Assembly (NCBI GenBank): GCA_040367435.1
Contig: BAABWY010000004.1
Location: 62,001 to 126,000 of the forward strand
Reading direction: 5' to 3'
From: Hyphomicrobiales bacterium 4NK60-0047b
GTDB taxonomy: Bacteria > Pseudomonadota > Alphaproteobacteria > Rhizobiales > HXMU1428-3
DNA: 64,000 bases
Shown here: positions 1-9,134 of the stretch, piece after piece
Numbering within the stretch: position 1 is the stretch's first letter
Layout: every line of letters starts with the position of its first letter
Translations under genes and position numbers: made by a program
Notes under the pieces: generated by a model
What the model was told of the DNA's origin: nothing
Database searches by the model: none
What the model saw: only the letters and a program-made list of their open reading frames with translations

Positions 1-651
1 TTGCTTATTGAAGATGGGGCTATGATTCCTGCTATGTCGGCATTAGCGCCCTTAAAAGCTTTGACATCAGGTAAGCCCAAACGCGCGTTTAAGATGCTTG
101 TTGATGGGCCTTTTGAAGGTTTGCGTGCCCATACACAAACTCATTATCTTGTATCTCACGATAGTTCTGAAGGTGAGATGATTTTAAAGAATGATCGTTT
201 AGAGATTCATTGGCCAGAAATTCATGACCAGGCACTTTATAAAAAATATGAAACCGTTATGAAAAAAATGATCGAAGGGTTGGGCGGTGAGTACAAAGAA
301 AGTCCGTTGTCTGAGATGAGCGGACGTAAGGTAACTGCTCATCCTCTAGGTGGTTGTGGTATGGGGAGTGATGTGCAGTTTGGGGTTGTTAATCACAAAT
401 GCCAAGTTTTTAATTCTGGATCAGAGACGGGGCAAGATGGTACTGGAGTTCATCCGGGGCTTTATGTTTGTGATGGTTCAGTTATGCCCACTTCACTTGG
501 AGCCAATCCAATGCTTATGATTGCAGCTATGGCGGAGCGCGCTATGATTTTTCTTGCTCAAGACCATGAGCTTAGCTTTGATGACCAAAGAAGAGAAGAT
601 GTTCCTTTAAGATCCGCGGTTTTAAAAAACAATAAATATACTTCTAAATAA
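1..651 (+). CDS. GMC-family oxidoreductase, C-terminal part (cholesterol-oxidase-like)
   Basis: This is the C-terminal part of an FAD-dependent glucose-methanol-choline family enzyme, cut by the window edge; the TTG at base 1 is only the first in-frame codon and the real start lies upstream. The fragment has the substrate-domain signature HPLGGCGMG (about codons 114-122) and the FAD-contacting end GLYVCDGSVMPTSLGANP followed by MLMIAAMAERA (about 153-181). By analogy with cholesterol oxidases, the His of HPLGG and the Asn of GANP would be the catalytic pair. These enzymes oxidise alcohols or sterols at the expense of flavin. The substrate cannot be told from this fragment; the HPLGGC form is closer to cholesterol oxidases than to choline dehydrogenases. 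Confidence 0.85.
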   Translation: MLIEDGAMIPAMSALAPLKALTSGKPKRAFKMLVDGPFEGLRAHTQTHYLVSHDSSEGEMILKNDRLEIHWPEIHDQALYKKYETVMKKMIEGLGGEYKESPLSEMSGRKVTAHPLGGCGMGSDVQFGVVNHKCQVFNSGSETGQDGTGVHPGLYVCDGSVMPTSLGANPMLMIAAMAERAMIFLAQDHELSFDDQRREDVPLRSAVLKNNKYTSK

Positions 652-656
652 GAAAG

Positions 657-685
657 CTGATAGTGAACTATTATCCCAGTTTTTT
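657..685 (+). terminator. possible weak terminator after the GMC gene
   Basis: CTGATAGT is followed by an imperfect complement (ACTAT...CAG, with inserted bases) and then six T residues, just after the stop codon. The stem is interrupted, so the call is weak. Confidence 0.3.
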
Positions 686-846
686 AATCCCAACACTAAT
701 TTATTGGTCTGTGTACATATTTTAATTTATAGCAGGTTAAGACCTTAGTAATTAATCTCTTAGTCATTATTTCATTTTTTTAACAATGTTCCACACCTGT
801 TTCTATTTTGAAAGAGATGTGTTTGTGATGATGCTAAGAGGGCTAG

Positions 847-2967
847 ATGCAAAGTGAATCTGAATTTTTAAGGCGACTTGATGATTTTGAGATCGATCAA
901 TATCAAGTTTTGCCTGAAGTCTGTAAGGTTCTAGAAAAAGATATTTCTAAGATAATCAAAGATTTCTATTTGACATCTAAATCTGACCCAGCTTTGCAAG
1001 CACTCTTAAGTGAGGGGCTTGATGAAGAGAAATTTGTTCAGGAGCAAACAGAGCATTGGGGCTCTTTGTTTAGCGGTAAAATTACAAATGATATTCGTGA
1101 TCATGCTTTTCGTAATGGTGCTACGAAGAGATGTGTGGGGTTGAAGCCGGATAATTACATTGCTGCTTATTCCTACTTACTTGAATCTTTATTGCCAACC
1201 CTTTTTAAGAATGATCATAAGCTTTGCTCTAAGGTAAGTGTTCTTATTCGTGCTGTTTTTATCGATATGAAACTTGCAATGGGTGCTCATTTCGCTTTGG
1301 AAAAAGATGAAATCAAACGGCAAGAAGCAATTTTGTTCTCAGAGTCTATCTCGGAGGAGCTTGATCATTCTAAGGTTGTACTTGATGAACTTTGCGGGGA
1401 TCTTGGTGGGGCAAGTAATGACCTTTCATGTTCTATTCAAGAGATGAGTGAAGGAGTTAATATAGTTGATCGAAGTTCTGAGATGACTGGGAATGCCATT
1501 CAAACCGTTGCCTCTCGTATTGAAGAAATTCAATCTAACAGTCTTGAAGTTGGTGGTCAGGCTGAGAATATGTCAAAATTAGCTGGTGATGCCGTTGATA
1601 AAACAGATGTTGCTGGTACTACGATTGAGCAGTTAAAAGAGACAGCTTTACGTATCTCTGATATTACAGCGTTGATTGATACGATTTCTCGTCAGACTAA
1701 TTTGCTTTCTCTTAATGCTACTATTGAAGCTGCTCGTGCTGGTGAAGCTGGTAAGGGGTTTGCTGTTGTTGCTGGAGAAGTTAAAGCACTGTCTGAGCAA
1801 ACAGCAGATGCAGCGCGTCAAATCAGTGAAAATATTACGAGTGTTGAAGAGGCTGTGAGTACTACCGTTGTTAATATGAGTGAAATTACTCAAATTATTG
1901 GACAAATGAATTTAGCGGCTAACTCTGTCGCAGGTAATGTTTCAAACCAAGTCTCAGCATTAAATGAACTTAGTACCAATGCCCAGGCTGCTGCTGGAGG
2001 GGCCGTTGAGCAGAGAAACCCTATAAGTATGTTTACGAGAACGGTCTCTGATTTAAACCGTGTTTCTGATGTGCTTGGAAGTAAGGTGGGGGTTATTAAT
2101 TTGACCTTTGACAAGCTTGGGCATCGGCTTGCTGTGACTGCCAATAGTATTGGTGATGTAGATAGCCGTGCTCATCCTAGATTGCCATGTGGAATTTCAG
2201 TTCGGTTGACCTGCAGAGGGCAAACTTATCAGACTGTTGCACGAGATATTTCATTAGAAGGCTCCCTTATAGATTTACCTGAGGGAGAGTTAGCTGTTGG
2301 GTCGGCAGTTGAGATTGATTTAGAAGGTATAGGTTTCGTAAAGGCTAATGTACAAGGACATCAGCCACTTGGGACACGGTTTCGCTTTTTAGAGATAGAT
2401 GATAAGACTAAGAGAATTCTTTCTGGCTTTATACTGGATGCTGAGTTGAAAGAGCGGCAATATATTGCCATTTTGACTGAACGACGTGATATGATTGTGA
2501 AGCAATTTGAAGCGGGATTGAGGTCTGGTAAAGTTTCAAAAGCTGCGTTATTTGATCAGGCATATGTTCCGATACCTGGGTCTAATCCTGAGCAGGTTAC
2601 GACAAAAGGCTTATCATTTTTTGATGAAGTTTTGCCTCAAATTATTGAGCCGGTTCTTGGAATGGATAGTAGCTTTGTTTTTTGTGCAGCTGTCGACCGG
2701 AATGGGTATTTGCCTGTGCATAATAAGCAATATTCTAAGCCGCAGGGTGATGATCCGGTTTGGAATGCATCCAATTCTCGAAATCGACGTATTTTTGATG
2801 ACCCTACAGGTTTAACAGCCGGTCGCAATAGAAAAGAATTTTTAGTTCAGACTTATTTGCGGGACCTTGGTGGTGGAAACAATGTTTTCATGAAAGATAT
2901 TTCAATGCCAATTGAGGTTGATGGTCAACATTGGGGTGGTTTGCGCCTTGCGCTTTCTATTGTATGA
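847..2967 (+). CDS. cytoplasmic chemoreceptor: globin-type sensor, MCP signalling domain, PilZ domain and C-terminal sensor-like domain
   Basis: No membrane segment is visible, so this is a soluble methyl-accepting chemotaxis protein. Residues 1-155 look like a protoglobin (globin-coupled sensor) domain, with EHWGSLFSG and [12 protein letters not shown]. Residues about 200-420 form the MCP coiled-coil hairpin with the conserved tip [17 protein letters not shown] and [16 protein letters not shown]. Residues about 440-515 are a PilZ domain with the c-di-GMP motifs R441-x3-R445 and D467-x-S-x2-G472. The last 170 residues ([29 protein letters not shown]) resemble a C-terminal module I recall from other alphaproteobacterial receptors. 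In globin sensors the proximal haem His sits in H-x-R-I-G-L; here that position is Lys94 (TKRCVGL), and the nearest His is His86. Haem binding is therefore doubtful. A role in steering motility in response to redox or gas state and c-di-GMP is inferred. Confidence 0.9.
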   Translation: MQSESEFLRRLDDFEIDQYQVLPEVCKVLEKDISKIIKDFYLTSKSDPALQALLSEGLDEEKFVQEQTEHWGSLFSGKITNDIRDHAFRNGATKRCVGLKPDNYIAAYSYLLESLLPTLFKNDHKLCSKVSVLIRAVFIDMKLAMGAHFALEKDEIKRQEAILFSESISEELDHSKVVLDELCGDLGGASNDLSCSIQEMSEGVNIVDRSSEMTGNAIQTVASRIEEIQSNSLEVGGQAENMSKLAGDAVDKTDVAGTTIEQLKETALRISDITALIDTISRQTNLLSLNATIEAARAGEAGKGFAVVAGEVKALSEQTADAARQISENITSVEEAVSTTVVNMSEITQIIGQMNLAANSVAGNVSNQVSALNELSTNAQAAAGGAVEQRNPISMFTRTVSDLNRVSDVLGSKVGVINLTFDKLGHRLAVTANSIGDVDSRAHPRLPCGISVRLTCRGQTYQTVARDISLEGSLIDLPEGELAVGSAVEIDLEGIGFVKANVQGHQPLGTRFRFLEIDDKTKRILSGFILDAELKERQYIAILTERRDMIVKQFEAGLRSGKVSKAALFDQAYVPIPGSNPEQVTTKGLSFFDEVLPQIIEPVLGMDSSFVFCAAVDRNGYLPVHNKQYSKPQGDDPVWNASNSRNRRIFDDPTGLTAGRNRKEFLVQTYLRDLGGGNNVFMKDISMPIEVDGQHWGGLRLALSIV

Positions 2968-3100
2968 GTTCTCGATTGTAGTACTTTAAACTCTTACTCA
3001 TTGCTGTTTGTTTTTATACAAATTGATTTTGTCTCTGTATTTCACTTTTCTCCATCTCTTGACCATTAGTCTATTGAATCGTAGGCTAGCCTCTTAATTA

Positions 3101-3128
3101 TCTAATGTGAACACTCATTAGATTTTTT
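3101..3128 (+). terminator. probable intrinsic terminator downstream of the chemoreceptor
   Basis: TCTAATG pairs with CATTAGA across an 8-nt loop and is followed by six T. It lies about 135 nt after the chemoreceptor stop and before the symporter gene. The stem is short and AT-rich. Confidence 0.5.
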
Positions 3129-3197
3129 CAATGCAAGAGAACATTGATTAAGGCAGTTTAATTATCTGGTCATCTTTAAATCTTTTGGGAGGGAACA

Positions 3198-4559
3198 ATG
3201 GAAATAATTACAAATGCAGTCAATTGGCTGAATGGAGTGGTTTGGGGAGTGCCGATGTTGGTGCTGATTTTAGGGGTGGGGATATACCTTACTTTTGGTC
3301 TAAAACTCTTATCAATACTTAAAATTCCTTTTGGATTTAAACTTCTTTGGCAGGGTAGAATTCCTGGTGGAGATAGCGGAATTAGCCCCTTTAATGCTCT
3401 TATGACGTCATTAGCTGCAACCATAGGTACTGGTAATATTGCTGGTGTTGCAACGGCTATATTCCTAGGAGGACCTGGGGCCGTTTTTTGGATGTGGATG
3501 ACTGCGTTGGTTGGTATGGCTACAAAATATGCTGAAGCTGTACTTGCTGTTAAATATAGAGAAAAAGATGAACGTGGTAAGTATGTTGGTGGTCCGATGT
3601 ATTATATCAAAAATGGCCTCGGAGCAAAATGGAAGTGGTTAGGTGTTCTCTTTGCTTTCTTTGCTGGTATTGCCGGCTTTGGTATAGGGAATATGGTGCA
3701 AGCTAACTCTATTGCAAATGCTTTGAGTACCAATTTTGCTATTCCTGAATGGGTCACAGGTGTTGTTTTACTTGTTCTTGTTGGTATGGTTTTAATAGGA
3801 GGGATTGAGCGGATCTCTACCATTGCAGGTAAACTGGTTCCCTTCATGGCGATTGCTTACATTGCTGCTAGTACATTGGTTTTAATATTAAATGTTGATG
3901 CTATTCCTGGCGCTTTCAATCTTATCTTTACTCATGCATTTTCTCCTGCTGCTGCAACTGGCGGTTTTGCTGGTGCTGCTGTTTGGGCGGCTATTCGTTT
4001 TGGTGTTGCACGAGGTGTATTCTCAAATGAAGCTGGTTTAGGCTCGGCTCCAATTGCCCACGCGGCGGCTTCAACGAAAGGTCCTGTTAGCCAGGGGCTT
4101 GTGGCCATGCTTGGTACTTTCATCGATACGATTATAGTGTGTACGTTCACGGCTCTTGCTATTATTGCAACTGGAGCATGGACAAGCGGTGAAACGGGGG
4201 CAGCTTTAACATCTCATGCCTTTAATTTAGCATTGCCCGGCTTTGGTGGTTATATCATCGCGATATCAATTAGTATCTTCGCGTTTACAACAATTCTAGG
4301 GTGGAGTTATTATTGTGAAAGATCATTGCAATATTTGTTTGGTGTGAAAATTATTATGCCATTTCGAGTTGTGTGGTCTGCTGCTGCTTTGGTTGGAGCG
4401 ACGTTAAAGCTAGGGTTTGTTTGGCTTTTGGCAGATACGTTAAATGCTCTTATGGCTATTCCAAACTTAATAGCTTTGGCTCTGCTTAGTCCGTTGGTTT
4501 TCAAAATTACGAAAGAATTTTTTGAAAGCAAAGGAAACTCTGAGAATAACCCTTTTTAG
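3198..4559 (+). CDS. sodium:alanine/glycine symporter family protein (AGCS)
   Basis: An integral inner-membrane amino-acid:cation symporter of the AGCS family (AlsT/YaaJ type), which imports alanine, glycine or related small amino acids with Na+ or H+. The 453-residue length is normal for the family. The family signature is clear near residues 55-115: PFNALMTSLAATIGTGNIAG, then FLGGPGAVFWMWMTALVGMATKYAE. A second conserved block, GVARGVFSNEAGLGSAPIAHAAA, lies near residue 270. About ten hydrophobic segments are visible. A strong ribosome site (GGGAGG) precedes the ATG. The gene stands alone, with terminator-like hairpins on both sides. The exact substrate is not fixed by sequence. Confidence 0.92.
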   Translation: MEIITNAVNWLNGVVWGVPMLVLILGVGIYLTFGLKLLSILKIPFGFKLLWQGRIPGGDSGISPFNALMTSLAATIGTGNIAGVATAIFLGGPGAVFWMWMTALVGMATKYAEAVLAVKYREKDERGKYVGGPMYYIKNGLGAKWKWLGVLFAFFAGIAGFGIGNMVQANSIANALSTNFAIPEWVTGVVLLVLVGMVLIGGIERISTIAGKLVPFMAIAYIAASTLVLILNVDAIPGAFNLIFTHAFSPAAATGGFAGAAVWAAIRFGVARGVFSNEAGLGSAPIAHAAASTKGPVSQGLVAMLGTFIDTIIVCTFTALAIIATGAWTSGETGAALTSHAFNLALPGFGGYIIAISISIFAFTTILGWSYYCERSLQYLFGVKIIMPFRVVWSAAALVGATLKLGFVWLLADTLNALMAIPNLIALALLSPLVFKITKEFFESKGNSENNPF

Positions 4560-4571
4560 ATTGAATGATTA

Positions 4572-4610
4572 TTAATGGTGGAGTTCATAATAAACTCCAC
4601 CATTAATTTT
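4572..4610. terminator. intrinsic terminator between convergent genes
   Basis: A perfect 14-bp stem (TTAATGGTGGAGTT, 4572-4585, with its complement at 4593-4606), a 7-nt loop and TTTT downstream on the + strand. It ends the symporter transcript and may also stop transcripts from the convergent dehydrogenase gene. Confidence 0.88.
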
Positions 4611-4628
4611 AGTTCTTAACGTGCTGCA

Positions 4629-5789
4629 TTATTTTACTGGTTCTAGTCTTAGGAGTTGTCCTTCGCTGTCGTCTGTTAATAAATAGATGTAGCCATCTGG
4701 GCCTGTTTTTACATCTCTGAATCGGGCGGTGTGTTTTAGTAAGGCTTCTTGTTTGATTACTTTGTCTCCTTTGAAAACAATGCGGCGCAAATGGGCGCCG
4801 GCTAGGGCGCCGACGAAGAGGTTGCCTTGCCATTTGGGGAATTTATCTCCCGCGTAAAAAATCATGCCGCTTGGGGCTATGGATGGTTTCCAGTAGATGA
4901 CAGGTGGGATGATGCCAGGGGCTTTGGTTTTGTTGGAGATGATAGAGCCACTATAATCAATTCCATAGGTTACCTTTGGCCATCCGTAGTTTGCGCCTGG
5001 TTTGTCTAGTTTGTTTAGTTCATCTCCGCCGCGTGGTCCATGTTCGTGGAGCCAGAGGGAATTGTCTTTTTGGTTTAGTGTTAGGCCTTGTGCGTTGCGG
5101 TGGCCGTAGGAATAGGTCTCTGGTTTGAACTTTGCGTGACCGACAAAAGGATTGTCTTTTGGAATTGAGCCATCGTCATTGATGCGGATGACACTACCGA
5201 GATGATTGGCTGGATTTTGGGCTTCTTTCAAATAGCTATAGCGATCACCAGTGGTAATGAATAAAGTGTGGTCTTTAGCGAATTGAAGGCGCGAGCCGTA
5301 ATGATGTGAGCCGCTAGTTTTTGGTGACACTTTGAATATGGTTTTCACATTTTCTAACTTGTTACCTGATAGTTTACCTCTAGCGACTTCTGTGCCTTTG
5401 CCGCCTTTTCCTGTTCCTGAGTAAGAAAAATAAACCAGATTATTCTCTTTGAAATTAGGATGGATAGTGACGTCTAAGAGGCCGCCTTGGCCGCCTGTGT
5501 CAATGTTTCTTGGAAGACCAACGATTGGACTTTCATCTAATTTGCCATTTCTGATGATGCGGAGCTGTTTTTTTCGTTTCTCGGTGACGAGAATGTCTCC
5601 ATTTGGCAAGAAGGCCATGCCCCATGGATTGCTTAGCCAATTTACATATTCAACAACATTGAATTCGTGCTCTTCTGACTGATGCGTGCCTTCAGCTTTT
5701 GAGGGGGCTTGAGATAGTGCTATGGCGCCAATCGTTCCAAGTACAATAATGGCTGATAATTTGAAACGTAATTTTGAATTGTTCAGCAT
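4629..5789 (-). CDS. PQQ-dependent aldose sugar dehydrogenase, periplasmic
   Basis: A soluble quinoprotein glucose/aldose dehydrogenase-like beta-propeller (YliI/Asd family) that would oxidise sugars with pyrroloquinoline quinone in the periplasm. The first 32 residues are a signal peptide (hydrophobic LSAIIVLGTIGAIALSQA). Family blocks seen in order: WGMAFLPNGDILVTEKRKKQLR (about 56), GGQGGLLDVTIHPNF (about 100), SGSHHYGSRLQFA (about 160), YSYGHRNAQGL and WLHEHGPRGGDELN (about 230-255), and GMIFYAGDKFPKWQGNLFVGAL (about 310). The 386-residue length is typical. No PQQ biosynthesis gene is present in the window, so the cofactor source is unknown. It is transcribed in the same direction as the upstream cusBA genes, but a 126-nt gap separates it from cusA. 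Confidence 0.9.
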   Translation of the reverse strand: MLNNSKLRFKLSAIIVLGTIGAIALSQAPSKAEGTHQSEEHEFNVVEYVNWLSNPWGMAFLPNGDILVTEKRKKQLRIIRNGKLDESPIVGLPRNIDTGGQGGLLDVTIHPNFKENNLVYFSYSGTGKGGKGTEVARGKLSGNKLENVKTIFKVSPKTSGSHHYGSRLQFAKDHTLFITTGDRYSYLKEAQNPANHLGSVIRINDDGSIPKDNPFVGHAKFKPETYSYGHRNAQGLTLNQKDNSLWLHEHGPRGGDELNKLDKPGANYGWPKVTYGIDYSGSIISNKTKAPGIIPPVIYWKPSIAPSGMIFYAGDKFPKWQGNLFVGALAGAHLRRIVFKGDKVIKQEALLKHTARFRDVKTGPDGYIYLLTDDSEGQLLRLEPVK

Positions 5790-5915
5790 GGTCTTCAGTT
5801 CGCTTTCATCCGTCTTTTGAAGTCATATCTGTCTTCTTGGGGTAAAAAAATAAGTTATATATAATGGCATTGTTTGTCATTTTTTAGTGGTCTGAAATTT
5901 TCTTACATTTACCTT

Positions 5916-8900
5916 TCAAATTGTTAGCTCGAGTTCTTGTTGCGCTTCATGTTCTGCTTTTTCTTTCTGGGTTCTGCCTTCCCAGAGTAGATAAATTACT
6001 GGAATGACGATTAAGGTTAGGATGGTTGTTGTGATCATGCCACCGACCATGGGAAGGGCGATGCGGCGCATCACGTCCGCGCCGATACCATCTGTGAAGA
6101 ATATAGGTAAGAGACCGGCTATGATGACAGTGACAGTCATTAGTTTTGGGCGCACTCTTAAAACAGCACCTGTCAGAATCGAATTATATAGGTCTTCGTT
6201 TGTTTTAGGTGGGTGTTCTCTGATTTGGGCATCGATGTAAAGAAGCATAACGACGGCGGTTTCAACAGCGATACCGCCTAGAGCTATGAACCCAACGGCA
6301 CTAGCGACTGAGAAATTATAACCCGCTAGATACATAGCCCATATGCCACCGATCAAACCAAAAGGGATTGACATCATGATGATGAGTGTGCGGTCTAATC
6401 TGTTAAAGTGCAGCATTAATAAAACAAAAATAATGAGAATAACGGAGGGGATAGCTATTGTGAGTTTCTCTCGTGCCTCAATCAGTTGTTCGAATTGGCC
6501 TGACCAACTGATTGAGTATCCAGCTGGGAGTTGTACCTGGCTTGCGATTTTGGTTTTTGCGTCTTCAACATAGGTGCCGATGTCTCTTCCTGCTATATCA
6601 ACAAAGACCCAACCTGTAAGTCTCGCATTTTCTGATCTGAGCATTGGGGGGCCATCGACGAGCTTTATGGTTGCAAGTTCGTTTAAAGGAATGTGCTGAC
6701 CAGCTGGAGTTGGTACTAATATATCATTTAACTGCTCAGGTGTTTCTCTAAACGGGCGATCATAGCGTAGGATGATGTTGTAGCGCTCTCTTCCTTCCAC
6801 GCTTTCTGAGAGTTTCATGCCGCCAAGTGCTGTCTGTATGACAGCCTGAAAGACGCCGAGGTCAATATTTTGCCGCGCGAGTTCGCGCCTGTTTGGTGAG
6901 ATCTCAAGATATTTACCGCCAATGACCCTGTCTGCAAAGGCTGATCTGGTGCCTTTTACTTTTTTCACACTGGCTTCAACTTCAAGGGCGATGCGCTCTA
7001 TGGTTTTTAAATCATTACCGGAAATTTTGATACCAACTGGTGTTCTTATGCCGGTGGAAATCATATCCATGCGGATTTTAATAGGGTAACCCCATGAATT
7101 AATTAGGCCTGGGATTTTTGTTCGTTGATCGAGTTCTTTAATGAGGCTTTTTACGGTTAAATCGTCTCGCCATTCTGATTTATCTTTCAATTTTACCCAT
7201 GTTTCGATCATGGTTATGGGCGCTGGGTCTGTTGCGGTGTCAGCTCGTCCAGCTTTGCCGAAGACTTGTTCGACCTCTGGCATGGTTTTAATGAGACGAT
7301 TGGTTTGAGCTAAGATTTCTTTGGCCTTAGTGAGGGAGACACCTGGGAGTGTGGTTGGCATATATAAGAGCTCGCCTTCGTACAGAGGCGGCATGAATTC
7401 GCTGCCGATGTTTTTTATAGGGTATATGACTGAGAGCATTAAACAGGCAAGCAGAGTTAGGGTGATCCATTTAGCTCTGAGCGCTCCTTTTAAAACCGGA
7501 GTGTAGATGGCAACAAAAAAGCGATTTATAGGATTGTTCATTTCAGGAAGAATGCGCCCTTTAATGAGCCAGACCATTAGGATTGGTACAAGCGTTATTG
7601 AGAGAAGTGAGGCGATTGCCATTGCGTATGTTTTGGTAAAGGCAAGGGGGGCGAATAGTTTGTAGCTTTGTCCGGTTAGGGCGAAGACGGGGATAAAAGA
7701 AACTGTGATGATTAAAAGTGAGAAAAACAGGCCTGGGCCGACTTCTTTTGCTGAGCTGATAATGGCTTGTTGTTTTACTGTTTTAGACGCTCTCTCTGGG
7801 AGGTCTGCCAGTTTGCGGTGAGCATTTTCTACCATGACAATTGATGCGTCGACCATAGCGCCAATTGCGATGGCAATGCCGCCAAGTGACATGATGTTGG
7901 CGGTTAACCCCTGCCAGGACATAATGATAAATGCGCCAATGATGCCAAGAGGAAGTGTGATAATGGCCACAAACGCTGACCTTGCATGAAGGAGGAATAT
8001 CAAGCAGACAAAAGCAACGACGAGACCTTCTTCTATTAATTTGTGAGTTAGGTAGTTCACTGCTTTTTCAATAAGGGGGGCTCTGTCATAGACGGGGATT
8101 ATTTTGACGCCTTGAGGTAGACCTGGTTCTAGCTCTTTTAGCTTTTTCTTGATGGCTTTGATGACGTTGAGAGCGTTTTCACCAGATCGCATGATGACAA
8201 TGCCGCTTACGACTTCTCCTGTGCCATTTAGTTCAACGACACCTCGGCGTAATTCAGGGCCTTCGATTATTCGCGCGACATCTTTTAGGAGAACAGGTGA
8301 GCCATTGGCAGAGAACACAACAGTGTTCTCCAGGTCTTGTCTTTTTTCGATATAACCTTTTGAGCGAATGATGAGTTCCGTTTCAGCTTGCTCTAACACT
8401 CGCCCGCCTACTTCTTGACTAGAGGCTTTTACTGCATTTGTTATTCTTGAGATTGGGATATCGTAAGCTCTTAAGCGATTGGGATCGATCAGGACTTGGT
8501 ATTCTTTCACAAAGCCACCAACTGAGGCGACTTCAGAGACGCCATCCACTGTAGCGAGTTCGAATTTTAAGAACCAGTCTTGCAAGGACCTTAGTTGAGA
8601 AAGATCTAATTTGTTGGATGTGTCGATGAGGCTATATTGATAGACCCAGCCAACACCGGTTGCATCTGGCCCCATTTCTGGAGATGCGTTGGGGGGGAGT
8701 TGATTTCTAACTTTTGATAGGGCTTCGCTAACCCGTGATCTTGCCCAATATTGGTCGACGCCATCTTCGAAGATGACATAAACAAAGCTGGTGCCAAACA
8801 TGGAAAAGCCGCGAACATCTTTGGTTTTGGGAAGGCCGAGAAGTGTTGTTGAGAGAGGGTAAGTCACTAGATCCTCGATGATTTGAGGAGATTGCCCTTG

Positions 8901-9134
8901 AAACTCGGTTCTGATGATGACCTGTGTGTCTGTTAAATCTGGGATGGCATCTAGAGGGGTGCTTTTGATTGACATCCAACCGGCAACGATGAGCGCAATT
9001 GTGCCGATAAGGACAAGGAGTTGGTTTTTAATTGACCAGCCGATTATTTTTGCTACCGACGAGTTTTTAGGATCGTGGATATCGTTTTCAGCACTTTTCT
9101 TGTTGCTATTTGCTGAGTTATTATTAGTGATCAT
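5916..9134 (-). CDS. cusA: CusA-type heavy-metal efflux RND pump (Cu/Ag)
   Basis: The inner-membrane, proton-driven pump of a CusCBA-like tripartite system exporting Cu(I)/Ag(I). It has 1072 residues and the usual RND pattern of about 12 membrane helices and two large periplasmic loops. The helix-4 block GGIAIAIGAMVDASIVMVENAH carries the proton-relay Asp. The three methionines that bind Cu/Ag in E. coli CusA have counterparts in context: EGELLYMPTTLPG (Met573), APITMIETWVKLK (Met623) and MDMISTGIRTPVGIK (Met672). That makes copper/silver more likely than zinc/cobalt. The start overlaps the end of the adaptor gene by 11 bp, which implies co-translation. No outer-membrane partner (CusC/TolC type) is present in the window. 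Confidence 0.93.
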   Translation of the reverse strand: MITNNNSANSNKKSAENDIHDPKNSSVAKIIGWSIKNQLLVLIGTIALIVAGWMSIKSTPLDAIPDLTDTQVIIRTEFQGQSPQIIEDLVTYPLSTTLLGLPKTKDVRGFSMFGTSFVYVIFEDGVDQYWARSRVSEALSKVRNQLPPNASPEMGPDATGVGWVYQYSLIDTSNKLDLSQLRSLQDWFLKFELATVDGVSEVASVGGFVKEYQVLIDPNRLRAYDIPISRITNAVKASSQEVGGRVLEQAETELIIRSKGYIEKRQDLENTVVFSANGSPVLLKDVARIIEGPELRRGVVELNGTGEVVSGIVIMRSGENALNVIKAIKKKLKELEPGLPQGVKIIPVYDRAPLIEKAVNYLTHKLIEEGLVVAFVCLIFLLHARSAFVAIITLPLGIIGAFIIMSWQGLTANIMSLGGIAIAIGAMVDASIVMVENAHRKLADLPERASKTVKQQAIISSAKEVGPGLFFSLLIITVSFIPVFALTGQSYKLFAPLAFTKTYAMAIASLLSITLVPILMVWLIKGRILPEMNNPINRFFVAIYTPVLKGALRAKWITLTLLACLMLSVIYPIKNIGSEFMPPLYEGELLYMPTTLPGVSLTKAKEILAQTNRLIKTMPEVEQVFGKAGRADTATDPAPITMIETWVKLKDKSEWRDDLTVKSLIKELDQRTKIPGLINSWGYPIKIRMDMISTGIRTPVGIKISGNDLKTIERIALEVEASVKKVKGTRSAFADRVIGGKYLEISPNRRELARQNIDLGVFQAVIQTALGGMKLSESVEGRERYNIILRYDRPFRETPEQLNDILVPTPAGQHIPLNELATIKLVDGPPMLRSENARLTGWVFVDIAGRDIGTYVEDAKTKIASQVQLPAGYSISWSGQFEQLIEAREKLTIAIPSVILIIFVLLMLHFNRLDRTLIIMMSIPFGLIGGIWAMYLAGYNFSVASAVGFIALGGIAVETAVVMLLYIDAQIREHPPKTNEDLYNSILTGAVLRVRPKLMTVTVIIAGLLPIFFTDGIGADVMRRIALPMVGGMITTTILTLIVIPVIYLLWEGRTQKEKAEHEAQQELELTI

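Noticed and set aside
1648-2144. Open frames on the minus strand within the chemoreceptor gene
   Set aside because: They are shadows of a strongly supported coding frame, with composition unlike a protein. The same holds for the other frames lying inside larger genes.
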